A stretch of DNA of 58,134 bases from JANRKF01 sp033763575 (GTDB lineage: Bacteria; Pseudomonadota; Alphaproteobacteria; Rickettsiales; SXRF01), in NCBI GenBank assembly GCA_033763575.1, contig JANRKF010000021.1:1-58134 (forward strand), given 5' to 3'. Below are positions 49,983 to 58,130 of this stretch, in pieces. The translations under genes and the position numbers were made by a program. The first letter of the stretch is position 1, and each line of letters begins with the position of its first letter. Under the pieces are notes generated by a model that worked only from the letters and a program-made list of their open reading frames with translations, was not told where the DNA came from and searched no databases.

Positions 49983-50768
49983 ATGATGCTACTGGTTACC
50001 ATTTTTGCGATTGGCTACGCCCTGCTGGTTCTCGGCATGGGGCTGTTCCAACGCCGCCTGATGTACCTGCCCACCGCCGGGGACATCGCGCCGGCGCTTT
50101 ACGGCCTCGCTCATTTCACCGACATGACGATCGAAAGCGAAGATGGCACCCGCCTGCAACTCTGGTATCATGAAGCGGCAAACGGGCAACCCACCATCAT
50201 TTATTTTCATGGCAATGCCGGACATCTGGGTGATCGCGTCGGTATTTTTGCCGCGCTCGCCGAGAAAGGGTTCGGTGTCGCCGCCGTCAGCTATCGAGGT
50301 TACGGAAAAAGCGAAGGCCGCCCGCATGAAAAAGGCATTTATGCCGATGCCCGCGCCGCCATCAAATGGGTGAGATCACGCGGGATCGCGCCAACCCGCA
50401 TGGCGTTTTATGGGGAATCGCTGGGTACCGGCGTCGCGGTCAAAATGGCCACGGAATTTGCGCCGAAACATCTGTTTTTGCAGGCGCCCTACACCTCCGT
50501 CGTGCGGCGTGCGGCGGAGATATACTGGTTCGTGCCGGTGCGGCTGCTCATCCGCGATCATTTCGATTCGCTGTCGCTTATTCGCACCGTGCGCACGCCG
50601 CTCACCATTTTCCATGGGCGGCTGGACCGGGTGATCCCGCCACAGCATAGCCATGAGCTGCTCGATGCCGCCAACGAGCCGAAACGCGCCATTTTCTTCG
50701 ATACCGTCGGCCATGTCGAGTTCGATAACGACATCCTCGCCCAGCACGTGGCCGCGGGGCTTTCCTAG
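49983..50768 (+). CDS. Alpha/beta hydrolase, membrane-anchored (BEM46/FrsA-like)
   Basis: 261 residues with an N-terminal hydrophobic anchor (MLLVTIFAIGYALLVLGMG). The hydrolase core has the oxyanion-hole YFHGNAGHLGDR, the nucleophile elbow FYGESLGTG and a distal Asp/His (GRLDRVIPPQHS, VGHVEFDN). It resembles the BEM46-type serine hydrolases. The substrate is unknown. It begins 67 nt after the divergent cpaA start. PhoB-box-like repeats lie in the next gap rather than before this gene. Confidence 0.83.
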   Translation: MMLLVTIFAIGYALLVLGMGLFQRRLMYLPTAGDIAPALYGLAHFTDMTIESEDGTRLQLWYHEAANGQPTIIYFHGNAGHLGDRVGIFAALAEKGFGVAAVSYRGYGKSEGRPHEKGIYADARAAIKWVRSRGIAPTRMAFYGESLGTGVAVKMATEFAPKHLFLQAPYTSVVRRAAEIYWFVPVRLLIRDHFDSLSLIRTVRTPLTIFHGRLDRVIPPQHSHELLDAANEPKRAIFFDTVGHVEFDNDILAQHVAAGLS

Positions 50769-50775
50769 CCCCCAA

Positions 50776-50815
50776 CTGTCACAGAATCTTCACCGAACTG
50801 TCATCAAACTGTCAC
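50776..50815 (+). promoter_or_regulatory. Tandem PhoB boxes and -10 of the Cys-rich protein promoter
   Basis: Four 7-mers at 11-nt steps: CTGTCAC-AGAA-TCTTCAC-CGAA-CTGTCAT-CAAA-CTGTCAC. The last two match the Pho box almost perfectly, the first is one base off, and the second is weaker. TATAGT follows 10 nt after the last unit (50826-50831), the spacing seen in PhoB-activated promoters. Confidence 0.8.
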
Positions 50816-50934
50816 ATTCCGCCTGTATAGTTTTCGTATACCAATAGAGGGTATGTGCAGCGTAGTTTTGATCGTTATTAAATATTAATGATTAAAATAT
50901 ATACTGTGTATGAAGCCAAAACACAGGAGGCGTT

Positions 50935-52497
50935 ATGAAACGTTTTTATATTTATTTTGCGGCGATCGCGCTTTGCATGAGCGCCACGGCACCGGCAAGC
51001 GCCGGGTTGGCGGATATGCTGCGCAACGGGTTCCAGCAGCCGGTGGTGTGCGTGCCGCCTCAGGTGCTCGACACCGCGACCAATAAATGCATCACTCCTT
51101 CCGCTGCCGCCACCGCCCCCAAATGCGACACGGTGGCCGGACCGAATTCCATCTGCCTCGTCACCTCCGCCTGCACCACGCAGGCGATGTGCCTGAAGGG
51201 CGAGCTGAAAGGCAAATGCGGCGTCTATGCGACATGTAAAACCAGCGCCGATAAAGGCCCGGTCTGCACCACCCAGAACATTGCGCAGACCTGCACCGTA
51301 AACGGCAAGGCGGGCACGCTCACGCGCACCATCAACATCTGCGACGGCGTCAGCACCGGCTACACCGACAGCCCCTGCGTGGCCAATCCGGTCACCTGCA
51401 CCCCCAAAACCGAATCACAGAACTGCACCGTAAACGGCAAGGCGGGCACGCAGAGCAGAAGCTGCAGCTGCACCAGCTCCGGCAGCCTGAGCTGCGCCGC
51501 CTACGGCACGTGCATGGTCACCACGGGGGTCATCTGCACTGCTCCGAAAACATATAATGCAGCCACCAACAGCTGCAACGACGCCAATCCTCCGACCTGC
51601 ATCCCCCCGGCGACAATCGATCCGGCGACCGGCCAGTGCAAAAACCCCACCAACACCAGCGGCTGCGCCCCGCAGGGTACATCGCTCATGTCCGCAGGAG
51701 TGACCTGCGTTATCAACCCCGCGGTGTGCCCATCTCCCGCGCAGGGACAATGCAATCCTATGACATCCGGCGGTCTGCAATGCGGCAGCGTCCAGCAATG
51801 CAAAAACGGCGGCACCGGCGGCGGTAGCGGATGTTCGAGCACCAGCACGCCGATGAACTGCTCGTCGGGCAGCGGCACCGGCACGTTTGTGCGCACCGTC
51901 AATGTGTGTAACGGCCAAACTACCACCACCGACAGCACCTGCAACATCACCTGCACGCCGGGCAGTGAGAAAGCGGCATGCACGGCTGCCAACGGCCAGC
52001 CCGGCACCGCCACCAAAAGCTGGACCTGCGGCGCGGGCGGCGTGAAAAACTATACCACCGGCCAATGCACCGCCACACCATGCCCATCCGGCACCACCTG
52101 GAACGCCACCACCAAACAATGCGTCAAAAATGGCGGTGAAGATGGCTGCCCCACCGGACAGGTCAAAAATGATGCCGGACAGTGCGTCGGCGCCTGCCCC
52201 CCCGGCCAGATCAAGAATGAGCAAGGACAATGCGTCAACGGCAGTGGCCTGCCAACCGCATGGTGCGTAATCACTCTCGGCACCCCGAATTCTGGCGTCG
52301 CGTATGTAAGTGTACAATGCCAAGGTAGTGGAGCCACAAGCTACACACAGCCTGGTTACATGCCATACCCAACCGATTATTGCGCATTCGCGAAGAGCAT
52401 TGTCGGCACTACTACCCGCATTAACGGCGAGGCACATGCTGTAACGAAGAGGACGGTGAAAGCTGGGCAAGTGACACTTGCAGTATGCACTAACTAA
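50935..52497 (+). CDS. Cysteine-rich secreted protein with repeated Cys motifs
   Basis: 520 residues with a signal peptide (YFAAIALCMSATAPASA). The mature part has about 47 Cys by my count, arranged in loose repeats such as QTCTVNGKAGTLTRTINIC, NCTVNGKAGTQSRSCSC and AACTAANGQPGTATKSWTC. Near the C-terminus come EGF/TIL-like units CPTGQVKNDAGQC and CPPGQIKNEQGQC. Thr, Gly and Pro are very common. I do not recognise a family. The many disulfides point to a rigid extracytoplasmic or surface protein. GGAGG precedes the ATG, and tandem PhoB boxes lie upstream, so induction in low phosphate is likely. A long antisense open frame here is composition-driven. Confidence 0.75.
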   Translation: MKRFYIYFAAIALCMSATAPASAGLADMLRNGFQQPVVCVPPQVLDTATNKCITPSAAATAPKCDTVAGPNSICLVTSACTTQAMCLKGELKGKCGVYATCKTSADKGPVCTTQNIAQTCTVNGKAGTLTRTINICDGVSTGYTDSPCVANPVTCTPKTESQNCTVNGKAGTQSRSCSCTSSGSLSCAAYGTCMVTTGVICTAPKTYNAATNSCNDANPPTCIPPATIDPATGQCKNPTNTSGCAPQGTSLMSAGVTCVINPAVCPSPAQGQCNPMTSGGLQCGSVQQCKNGGTGGGSGCSSTSTPMNCSSGSGTGTFVRTVNVCNGQTTTTDSTCNITCTPGSEKAACTAANGQPGTATKSWTCGAGGVKNYTTGQCTATPCPSGTTWNATTKQCVKNGGEDGCPTGQVKNDAGQCVGACPPGQIKNEQGQCVNGSGLPTAWCVITLGTPNSGVAYVSVQCQGSGATSYTQPGYMPYPTDYCAFAKSIVGTTTRINGEAHAVTKRTVKAGQVTLAVCTN

Positions 52498-52934
52498 CAA
52501 GCAACAGAAAAGAACCCGGTGGCAGGCCAAAAACCTGCCCCGTTTCTTCTCCCTCTCCCCCACGGGGAGAGGGGCGGGGAGAGGGGGTCTTGCTGCCGAT
52601 ACCCCTCACCGGATTTTCTAAGCTTCGCGTTGCTTCGCTAACAAAATCCTGCCTCTCCCACAAGGGGAGAGGCAAGTAGTCAAAAACCTGCCCCGGTTTT
52701 TGTGTGATTCGTCATTGCGAGCGTACGCGAAGCAATCCAGGCCTTGAGTATGAGAGAGATGAAGAGCATGGGAGAGATTGATTGCCGCGTCGGCTCCGCC
52801 TCCTCGCAATGACGATAATACCCACCCCATCTATATTTGCCCGTTCTTTGCCAATCCTTGCGCGATGCCACGTCTTTCGCTAATAATTTCTACACAAAAC
52901 TTTTGGAAGTGCTTTTGAAGCGAAAGTAGAGTGC
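52498..52934. other. Repeat-filled gap before the DprE1-like gene
   Basis: 52547-52675 is a C-rich palindrome (CTCTCCCCCACGGGGAGAGG and mirror) flanked by related copies. 52710-52814 is a CGTCATTGCGAG-type element with matching ends. The remainder is A/T-rich and should hold the promoter of the following trio. No gene is supported. Confidence 0.7.
52710..52814. repeat. CGTCATTGCGAG palindromic element, intergenic copy
   Basis: Ends CGTCATTGCGAG and CTCGCAATGACG match, with inner GAAGCAATCCAGG and GATTGCCGCGTCGG-type halves. This is the only copy of the family in the window that lies outside a gene. Confidence 0.8.
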
Positions 52935-54293
52935 ATGGCCAATATCAAGCGCGAGCATTTATCCGGCTGGGGGCTGACACCCGCCACCCACTGCGTCAGC
53001 TACCGCCCGGAGAAAGAGCGGGAACTGGCCCGGCTGCTCAAATCGCAGCAGGCGCAGGTGATCGCCCGTGGGCTGGGGCGCTCCTATGGCGATGCCAGCT
53101 TGCAGCCGCACGGCGTCATCAAAACCGAACGGCTGGATAATTTCATCGAATGGAATGCGGAATCGGGCATCCTGCGCGCCCAGGCAGGCGTCAGTCTTGC
53201 GGAGGTCATGGCGTTTTCGGTGCCACGCGGGTTCCTGCCGCCGGTGATTCCCGGCACCAAATATGTCACCCTCGGAGGCGCGCTTGCCTGCAACGTCCAT
53301 GGGAAAAACCAGTATAAAGCCGGAGAGTTCGCCGAGCATGTGACCAGCCTGCGCCTGCTGATGGAGGGCGGCAAAAGCGTCGAATGCTCCCCCGGCGAAC
53401 ATAGCGACCTGTTCTGGGCGACTGCGGGTGGCATGGGCATGACCGGCATCATCGAGGAATTGTCGCTCAAGCTGATGCCGATTCATTCGACTTCTTTGCG
53501 CACCCACGCAGAGCGCGTCGATAATATCGAGCAGATGGTGACCGCGTTCGAACAAAACCGCGCCTCCGCCGATTACATGATCGGCTGGATCGACCATATG
53601 GCACGCGGCGAGCGCATCGGGCGCGGCGTGTTCGAGGCGGCAAGCCACATCACCATGGGCGAAGGCGGCAGTCCATGCACCGGCTACCGTATGGAAAAGC
53701 CGCGCCTCAGCGTTCCGTGCTATGCCCCTTCGTTCCTGCTCAATAAATATGTGATGGCCGCCTATAACCACCTGCGCTTCAAGCGCTACGAGCATCACCC
53801 GGCCAATGGCCGCACCGACCTCAACCATTTTTTCCACCCGCTGGATGCGATCGGCCACTGGAACCGGCTCTACGGTAAGGGCGGCTTCTTCCAGTATCAA
53901 TGTCTGCTGCCGGAAGGCGAACAGGTGGGCGCGCAACTCCGCCAGCTGCTCACCTCATTGCAGGAGGAAAAGATTTTTTCCTTCCTCGCCGTCATCAAAT
54001 ATCACCGCGCAGGAAAAGCGCCGCTTTCCTTCTCGCAGGCCGGTTATTCGGTGGCGCTGGATTTTCCGAACACCGCGCGCGTGCGCACCGCCATCCCGCA
54101 CATCAACCACTGGATCGCCGAGCGCGGCGGGCGCGTCTACCTCGCCAAGGACGCGCTGATGAGCGCCGATATGTTCGAGGCGATGTACGGGAAACATGCA
54201 GGCCTGTGGCGTGACCTGATTGCGGAAGCGGATCCGCATGGTCGCTTTTCTTCCATGATGTCGGAGCGGTTAGAGTGGAAAACACCCCAATAA
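52935..54293 (+). CDS. DprE1-like FAD-dependent oxidase (decaprenylphosphoryl-ribose oxidase family)
   Basis: 452 residues with an FAD_binding_4 domain: ARGLGRSYGDASLQPHG, VIPGTKYVTLGGALACNVHG KN, then FWATAGGMGMTGIIEELSL. The order and spacing follow mycobacterial DprE1, which oxidises decaprenylphosphoryl ribose in D-arabinose donor synthesis. The conserved HGKN and the YLAKD Lys are present. At the position of the Cys that covalent DprE1 inhibitors target, this protein has Ala (GYSVALDFP). The start ATG has a weak site upstream. It overlaps the next gene by 19 nt. Confidence 0.85.
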   Translation: MANIKREHLSGWGLTPATHCVSYRPEKERELARLLKSQQAQVIARGLGRSYGDASLQPHGVIKTERLDNFIEWNAESGILRAQAGVSLAEVMAFSVPRGFLPPVIPGTKYVTLGGALACNVHGKNQYKAGEFAEHVTSLRLLMEGGKSVECSPGEHSDLFWATAGGMGMTGIIEELSLKLMPIHSTSLRTHAERVDNIEQMVTAFEQNRASADYMIGWIDHMARGERIGRGVFEAASHITMGEGGSPCTGYRMEKPRLSVPCYAPSFLLNKYVMAAYNHLRFKRYEHHPANGRTDLNHFFHPLDAIGHWNRLYGKGGFFQYQCLLPEGEQVGAQLRQLLTSLQEEKIFSFLAVIKYHRAGKAPLSFSQAGYSVALDFPNTARVRTAIPHINHWIAERGGRVYLAKDALMSADMFEAMYGKHAGLWRDLIAEADPHGRFSSMMSERLEWKTPQ

Positions 54294-56062
54294 ATATATC
54301 CCGCCCCAAGGGGCGGGGTATCGCTCAGGCGCCGCGTGGGCTGCGCGCCTCAATGGCGCTAGTCGGAGCTAAAGCTCCTCCAATCTCGCCCCAAGGGGCG
54401 AGATTGAATAACGCCACTCCGCTGGAGGCATGGCTTGGCGCATGGCTGCCGGCACGGGGTGCGGCGCGTGTGCAGTCCTGTATCCGGGCGCTGCGGGCAC
54501 CATGGGCAGGCATGGCGATATTATATGCGGCATGGCTTGCATTATTCCTGTGCATGTTTGCAGAGAGCTGGGTGAGCGAAGATGCCTATATCACCTTCCG
54601 CGTGATCGATAATTTCCTGCATGGCTACGGCCTGCGCTGGAATATCGACGAGCGCGTGCAGGTCTACACCCACCCGCTATGGCTGCTGCTCCACCTGCCC
54701 TTCGCCTTCCTGTGGGACAACCTGTTCCATCTCAATATCGCGCTGTCGCTTGTTTGCAGCGGCATGGCGGTCGGCATTGTGCTGCTCACCTTCCGGAAAT
54801 CGCCCGGCATCACGCTTTCCTGCTTCATGCTGCCGCTGTTTCTTTCCAAGTCCTTCATCGATTATTCCAGCTCCGGCCTTGAAACCTCGCTGTCGTTCCT
54901 GCTGTTTTCGCTGTTCGGCTATATGCTGGTACGTGGGCAAACACATCGCCTCTTCCCGCTTGCAATCGCGCTGCTTGCGTCGCTGCTGCTGCTCAACCGC
55001 CTCGACCATATATTGATGATCGCGCCGGTGCTTGCGGTGCTGGCATGGCGGCATGCGCTGAAACCCTGCCGCGTATCGACCGGTCTCATGATTTTTGCCG
55101 GTGCGCTGCCGCTTCTCTGCTGGTTCGGTTTTTCATTTTTTTATTATGGATTTTTCTTTCCCAATACAAAATACGCCAAGCTCGATACCGGCTTTCCGCT
55201 GTCGGAATATATCGCGCAGGGGCTGGAATACAGCTTCATCTGGCTCACGCAGGATACGGCGAGCGTCGTAACCGTGGCGGCGCTGCTGCTGCTTGCCTTC
55301 ATCAACCGGCGCCGCATACCGGCCACCACCAAGGCCCTCGCCATCGGCATCCTCATCAATATCGCCTATGTGATCACTATCGGCGGCGATTATATGATGG
55401 GCCGGTTTTTCGCATTCATCTTTTTTGTCGCCGCCTGGCTGTTGCTTGCCACCATACCGCCACGCGCACGGCCCGACCTGCTTTTTGTGGCCGCCCTTTG
55501 CCTGTCGCTGGCCTGGGCCGGGTCGTATTTCGTCCGCGATATTCGCCTGTCATGCCAGGAATGCGTGCCGATGGTGGGACGTGTGAGGGATGCGCGCTGG
55601 ACCTTTCGCAACAACGCGCTTTTCTCCTCCTACTGGCCACTGAAAATGCGCGTCGAAGGGGAATATAAATTCGCCCGCGACGGCAAAAAACTGGCGCAGG
55701 AGAATCCGCCGCCGGTCAAGCCGCTGCGCTATGTCGGCATGGTCGGGTATTACGCCGGGCCGGGCGCCGTCATCATCGACCAGCTCGGGCTGGGTGATCC
55801 GCTGCTATCGCGCCTTCCCGCCATGACCGATCGCCCGTTTTATGTCGGGCATTACCGCCGCCGCGTCCCCAAAGGCTATATCACGGCGATGCAGACCGGC
55901 GATCTGGGTGCGATGGATCCGCACCTCGCCCGTTATTATGAACGATTGCGCTTCATCACCCGCGGCGATTTATGGAATAAAGACCGCCTGATTACGACCC
56001 TTCAATTCAACCTTGGTAAATTCGATGCAGAAAGAGATGCCTTCCTCCAACCGCCGCGCTAA
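54275..56062 (+). CDS. GT-C type membrane glycosyltransferase, arabinosyltransferase-like
   Basis: 595 residues from the GTG at 54275. The first 45 residues are translated palindromic repeat (RPKGRGIAQAPRGLRASMAL and following). Then come about ten membrane helices. The first large loop has WVSEDAYITFRVIDNFLHGY and NIDERVQVYTHPLWLLLHLP, which match the acidic catalytic loop of AftB-like polyprenyl-phosphate-dependent arabinosyltransferases. The soluble C-terminal domain is about 150 residues. With DprE1- and DprE2-like neighbours the donor is probably polyprenylphosphoryl-arabinose. The acceptor is unknown. Confidence 0.75.
   Translation: MENTPINISRPKGRGIAQAPRGLRASMALVGAKAPPISPQGARLNNATPLEAWLGAWLPARGAARVQSCIRALRAPWAGMAILYAAWLALFLCMFAESWVSEDAYITFRVIDNFLHGYGLRWNIDERVQVYTHPLWLLLHLPFAFLWDNLFHLNIALSLVCSGMAVGIVLLTFRKSPGITLSCFMLPLFLSKSFIDYSSSGLETSLSFLLFSLFGYMLVRGQTHRLFPLAIALLASLLLLNRLDHILMIAPVLAVLAWRHALKPCRVSTGLMIFAGALPLLCWFGFSFFYYGFFFPNTKYAKLDTGFPLSEYIAQGLEYSFIWLTQDTASVVTVAALLLLAFINRRRIPATTKALAIGILINIAYVITIGGDYMMGRFFAFIFFVAAWLLLATIPPRARPDLLFVAALCLSLAWAGSYFVRDIRLSCQECVPMVGRVRDARWTFRNNALFSSYWPLKMRVEGEYKFARDGKKLAQENPPPVKPLRYVGMVGYYAGPGAVIIDQLGLGDPLLSRLPAMTDRPFYVGHYRRRVPKGYITAMQTGDLGAMDPHLARYYERLRFITRGDLWNKDRLITTLQFNLGKFDAERDAFLQPPR
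54300..54406. repeat. CGCCCCAAGGGGCG palindromic element in the glycosyltransferase 5' end
   Basis: Two perfect palindromes, CCCGCCCCAAGGGGCGGGG (54300-54318) and AATCTCGCCCCAAGGGGCGA (from 54382), bracket about 60 nt that include GGAGCTAAAGCTCC. The whole is in frame with the gene. Confidence 0.8.
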
Positions 56063-56777
56063 AACCGCGCTCGTCATCGGTGCTACCTCCTCACTGGCGC
56101 AGAGCCTGTGCCGGAAGCTGGCCGAACAGGGCTACCAGCTCATCCTCACCGGGCGCGACGAACGCGAGCTGGAGATCCGCACCGGCGATATTACCACGCG
56201 CTACCCGACGCATTGCACCGCGCTGCATGTCGACCTGCTGGAAAAACGTTTTTCCGCCACCTCGCTCATCGAACGCGCCGGGCATTTCGACACGCTGATA
56301 TTCGCCGCCGGGGATATGGGAAGCGGCGAGCAGGACGACCTCGCCAACCTCGCCCATGTCGCCATGATCAACTATGTGGTGGCCAGCCAGATATTATCGG
56401 TCGCCGCCGAAGCGATGAGCGAAGCGGGCGGCGGCAATATCGCCGTCATCAGCTCGGTGGCGGGCGATCGCGGGCGCGCCAGCAATTACGAATACGGCGC
56501 GGCGAAAGCGGCGCTCTCCGCCTTCGCCAGCGGCCTGCGCAACCGTTATGCAAAACGCGGCGTGCATGTGATGACGGTGAAACCCGGCTTCACCGACACG
56601 CCGATGACCTGGGGCATGCACAGCCCGCTGATCGCCACCCGCGACGTCGTCGCCGAGGCGCTGATCGAGGGGCTGGAGCGGCAGAAAGATGTGCTTTATG
56701 TCCCGTGGTTCTGGCGCTATATTATGCTCGTCATCCGCCACATCCCGGAGAGAGTATTTAAGAAATTGAGTTTATAA
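56025..56777 (+). CDS. DprE2-like short-chain dehydrogenase (keto-ribose reductase family)
   Basis: 250 residues from the ATG at 56025; an ATG four codons later is also possible. SDR motifs are VIGATSSLAQSLCRKLAEQG (dinucleotide loop), AAGDMGSGE, the catalytic Ser in VISSVAGDRG and YEYGAAKAALSAFA with the Tyr-Lys pair. The terminal PGFTDTPMTWG fits the DprE2 branch. It should reduce the 2'-keto product of the DprE1-like enzyme to the arabinose epimer. It overlaps the glycosyltransferase gene by 38 nt. SDR enzymes are diverse, so the specific role rests on the neighbourhood. Confidence 0.82.
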   Translation: MQKEMPSSNRRAKTALVIGATSSLAQSLCRKLAEQGYQLILTGRDERELEIRTGDITTRYPTHCTALHVDLLEKRFSATSLIERAGHFDTLIFAAGDMGSGEQDDLANLAHVAMINYVVASQILSVAAEAMSEAGGGNIAVISSVAGDRGRASNYEYGAAKAALSAFASGLRNRYAKRGVHVMTVKPGFTDTPMTWGMHSPLIATRDVVAEALIEGLERQKDVLYVPWFWRYIMLVIRHIPERVFKKLSL

Positions 56778-56780
56778 ACC

Positions 56781-56869
56781 TGTCATTCTGCGGCTCGTGC
56801 AAACGAGAGCGCAGAATCCACATCACCAGATCCTGCGCTGATGCTAACGCATCCCGCAGGATGACAACA
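56781..56869. repeat. Two-hairpin palindromic element before yceI
   Basis: CTGTCATTCTGCGG and GCGCAGAATCC form a first hairpin; GATCCTGCG and CGCAGGATGAC form a second. The GTCAT...ATGAC frame matches the 80-nt elements, with different stem sequence. Confidence 0.65.
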
Positions 56870-56883
56870 AAAAGGAAACACAA

Positions 56884-57495
56884 ATGCGCCACCTCAACCG
56901 TTTTTCATTGCTGCTTGCCACCACCTTGCTGGCCAGCCCAGCCGCTTTCGCCGGCGATAAATACGACATGGACAAGGCGCACACCAACGTGCTCTTCTTC
57001 ATCGACCACCTCGGATTCTCACAAACCATCGGCCGCTTCGACGATGTGAACGGCACGCTGATGCTCGATGAAAAAGCGCCGGAAAAAAGCGTGGTGGATG
57101 TCACCATCAAAGCCACCAGCATCAACACCCAAAGCCCGGAGCTGAATGAACATCTGCAAAAACCCGACTGGCTGGATACGGCGAAATATCCGGATATTCG
57201 TTTCGTCACCACCTCGGTCAAACGCACCGGCGACCAGACGGCGGACGTGACCGGCAACCTCACCCTGCACGGCGTGACCAAGCCGGTGGTGCTGAAAACC
57301 ACGCTGAACAAGGCGGATTATTTCCAGATGGCCGATGCGTGGGTGGCGGGTTTCAACGCGGAGACCACCATCAAACGTTCGGATTTCGGGGTGAGTAACG
57401 GCATTCCGTTCGTGGGCGACGACATGAAGATCATGATCAGCACCGAGTTCCATAATAAGGAAAAGAAACGCCCGTTCCCGGAAGCCAAGCATTAA
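56884..57495 (+). CDS. YceI-family periplasmic lipid-binding-like protein
   Basis: 203 residues with a signal peptide ending near AAFA|GD. The lipocalin-like YceI pattern is clear: DKYDMDKAHTNVLFFIDHLG, FDDVNGTLMLDEKAPEKS, the SINTQSPELNEHLQKPDWLD motif, NLTLHGVTKPVVLK and FKRSDFG-like IKRSDFGVSNGIP. YceI proteins bind polyisoprenoids in crystal structures. That may connect with the polyprenyl-linked pathway upstream, but this is only a suggestion. It overlaps the convergent recR by 4 nt. Confidence 0.93.
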   Translation: MRHLNRFSLLLATTLLASPAAFAGDKYDMDKAHTNVLFFIDHLGFSQTIGRFDDVNGTLMLDEKAPEKSVVDVTIKATSINTQSPELNEHLQKPDWLDTAKYPDIRFVTTSVKRTGDQTADVTGNLTLHGVTKPVVLKTTLNKADYFQMADAWVAGFNAETTIKRSDFGVSNGIPFVGDDMKIMISTEFHNKEKKRPFPEAKH

Positions 57496-58085
57496 GCGGG
57501 CAGTCTAGCCCGAAGTGCCGCTCCCAGCGTGCCATCATCAAGATAATCGAGCTCGCCGCCGATCGGTATACCTTGCGCAAGACGCGAGATGCTGACTCCG
57601 GCGCCGTCCAGCTTATCCATGATATAGTGTGCGGTGGTCTGCCCTTCGAGCGTGGCGTTGGTGGCGAGGATGATCTCCTTCACCTGCCCGGAAAAGGCGC
57701 GCTTGATGAGCGGCTCGATATTGAGCTGGCCCGGCCCGCGATCCTCCATCGCCGAGAGCGTGCCGCCCAGCACGTGATATTGGCCTTTATATAAATTGCA
57801 GCGCTCGATCGCCCATAAATCCGCCACCTCCTCGACCACGCACAGCACCGACGGATCGCGCCGCTCGTCGTTGCAGATATGACAGGGATCGGTGCTGTCG
57901 AGATTGCCGCAGCGGGCGCAATGGCGAATCGATTCCGCCGCCCGCGCCAGGCTGTCGGCCAGCGGCAGCATCACCCGCTCCTTGCTGCGCATCAGGTGCA
58001 GCACCACCCGGCGGGCCGAACGCGGCCCCAGCCCCGGAAGCTTGGAAAACAGGCGGATCAAATCTTCAATATCGGAATGCGTCAT
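57492..58085 (-). CDS. recR: Recombination mediator RecR
   Basis: 197 residues. The N-terminal helix-hairpin-helix is FSKLPGLGPRSARRVVLHL, the zinc finger is CARCGNLDSTDPCHIC, and the Toprim part contains VVEEVADLWAIER and LGGTLSAMEDRGPGQLN. RecR acts with RecF and RecO to load RecA on gaps. dnaX and a YbaB-type gene are common upstream but fall outside the window. Confidence 0.97.
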   Translation of the reverse strand: MTHSDIEDLIRLFSKLPGLGPRSARRVVLHLMRSKERVMLPLADSLARAAESIRHCARCGNLDSTDPCHICNDERRDPSVLCVVEEVADLWAIERCNLYKGQYHVLGGTLSAMEDRGPGQLNIEPLIKRAFSGQVKEIILATNATLEGQTTAHYIMDKLDGAGVSISRLAQGIPIGGELDYLDDGTLGAALRARLPA

Positions 58086-58088
58086 CCG

Positions 58089-58130
58089 TCGTCATCCCGG
58101 CGAAGGCCGGGATCCATACCCAACCACCCG
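58089..58130. repeat. GTCATCCCGG palindromic element at the window edge
   Basis: GTCATCCCGGCGAAGGCCGG starts the usual left hairpin. The right half is beyond the window. Confidence 0.7.

Noticed and set aside
51415..52563. 382-residue open frame on the minus strand across the Cys-rich gene
   Set aside because: It is the mirror of a Thr/Cys/Gly-rich coding sequence. It gives an Ala/Gly/His-rich protein without recognisable motifs, while the plus-strand gene has a signal peptide and a promoter.
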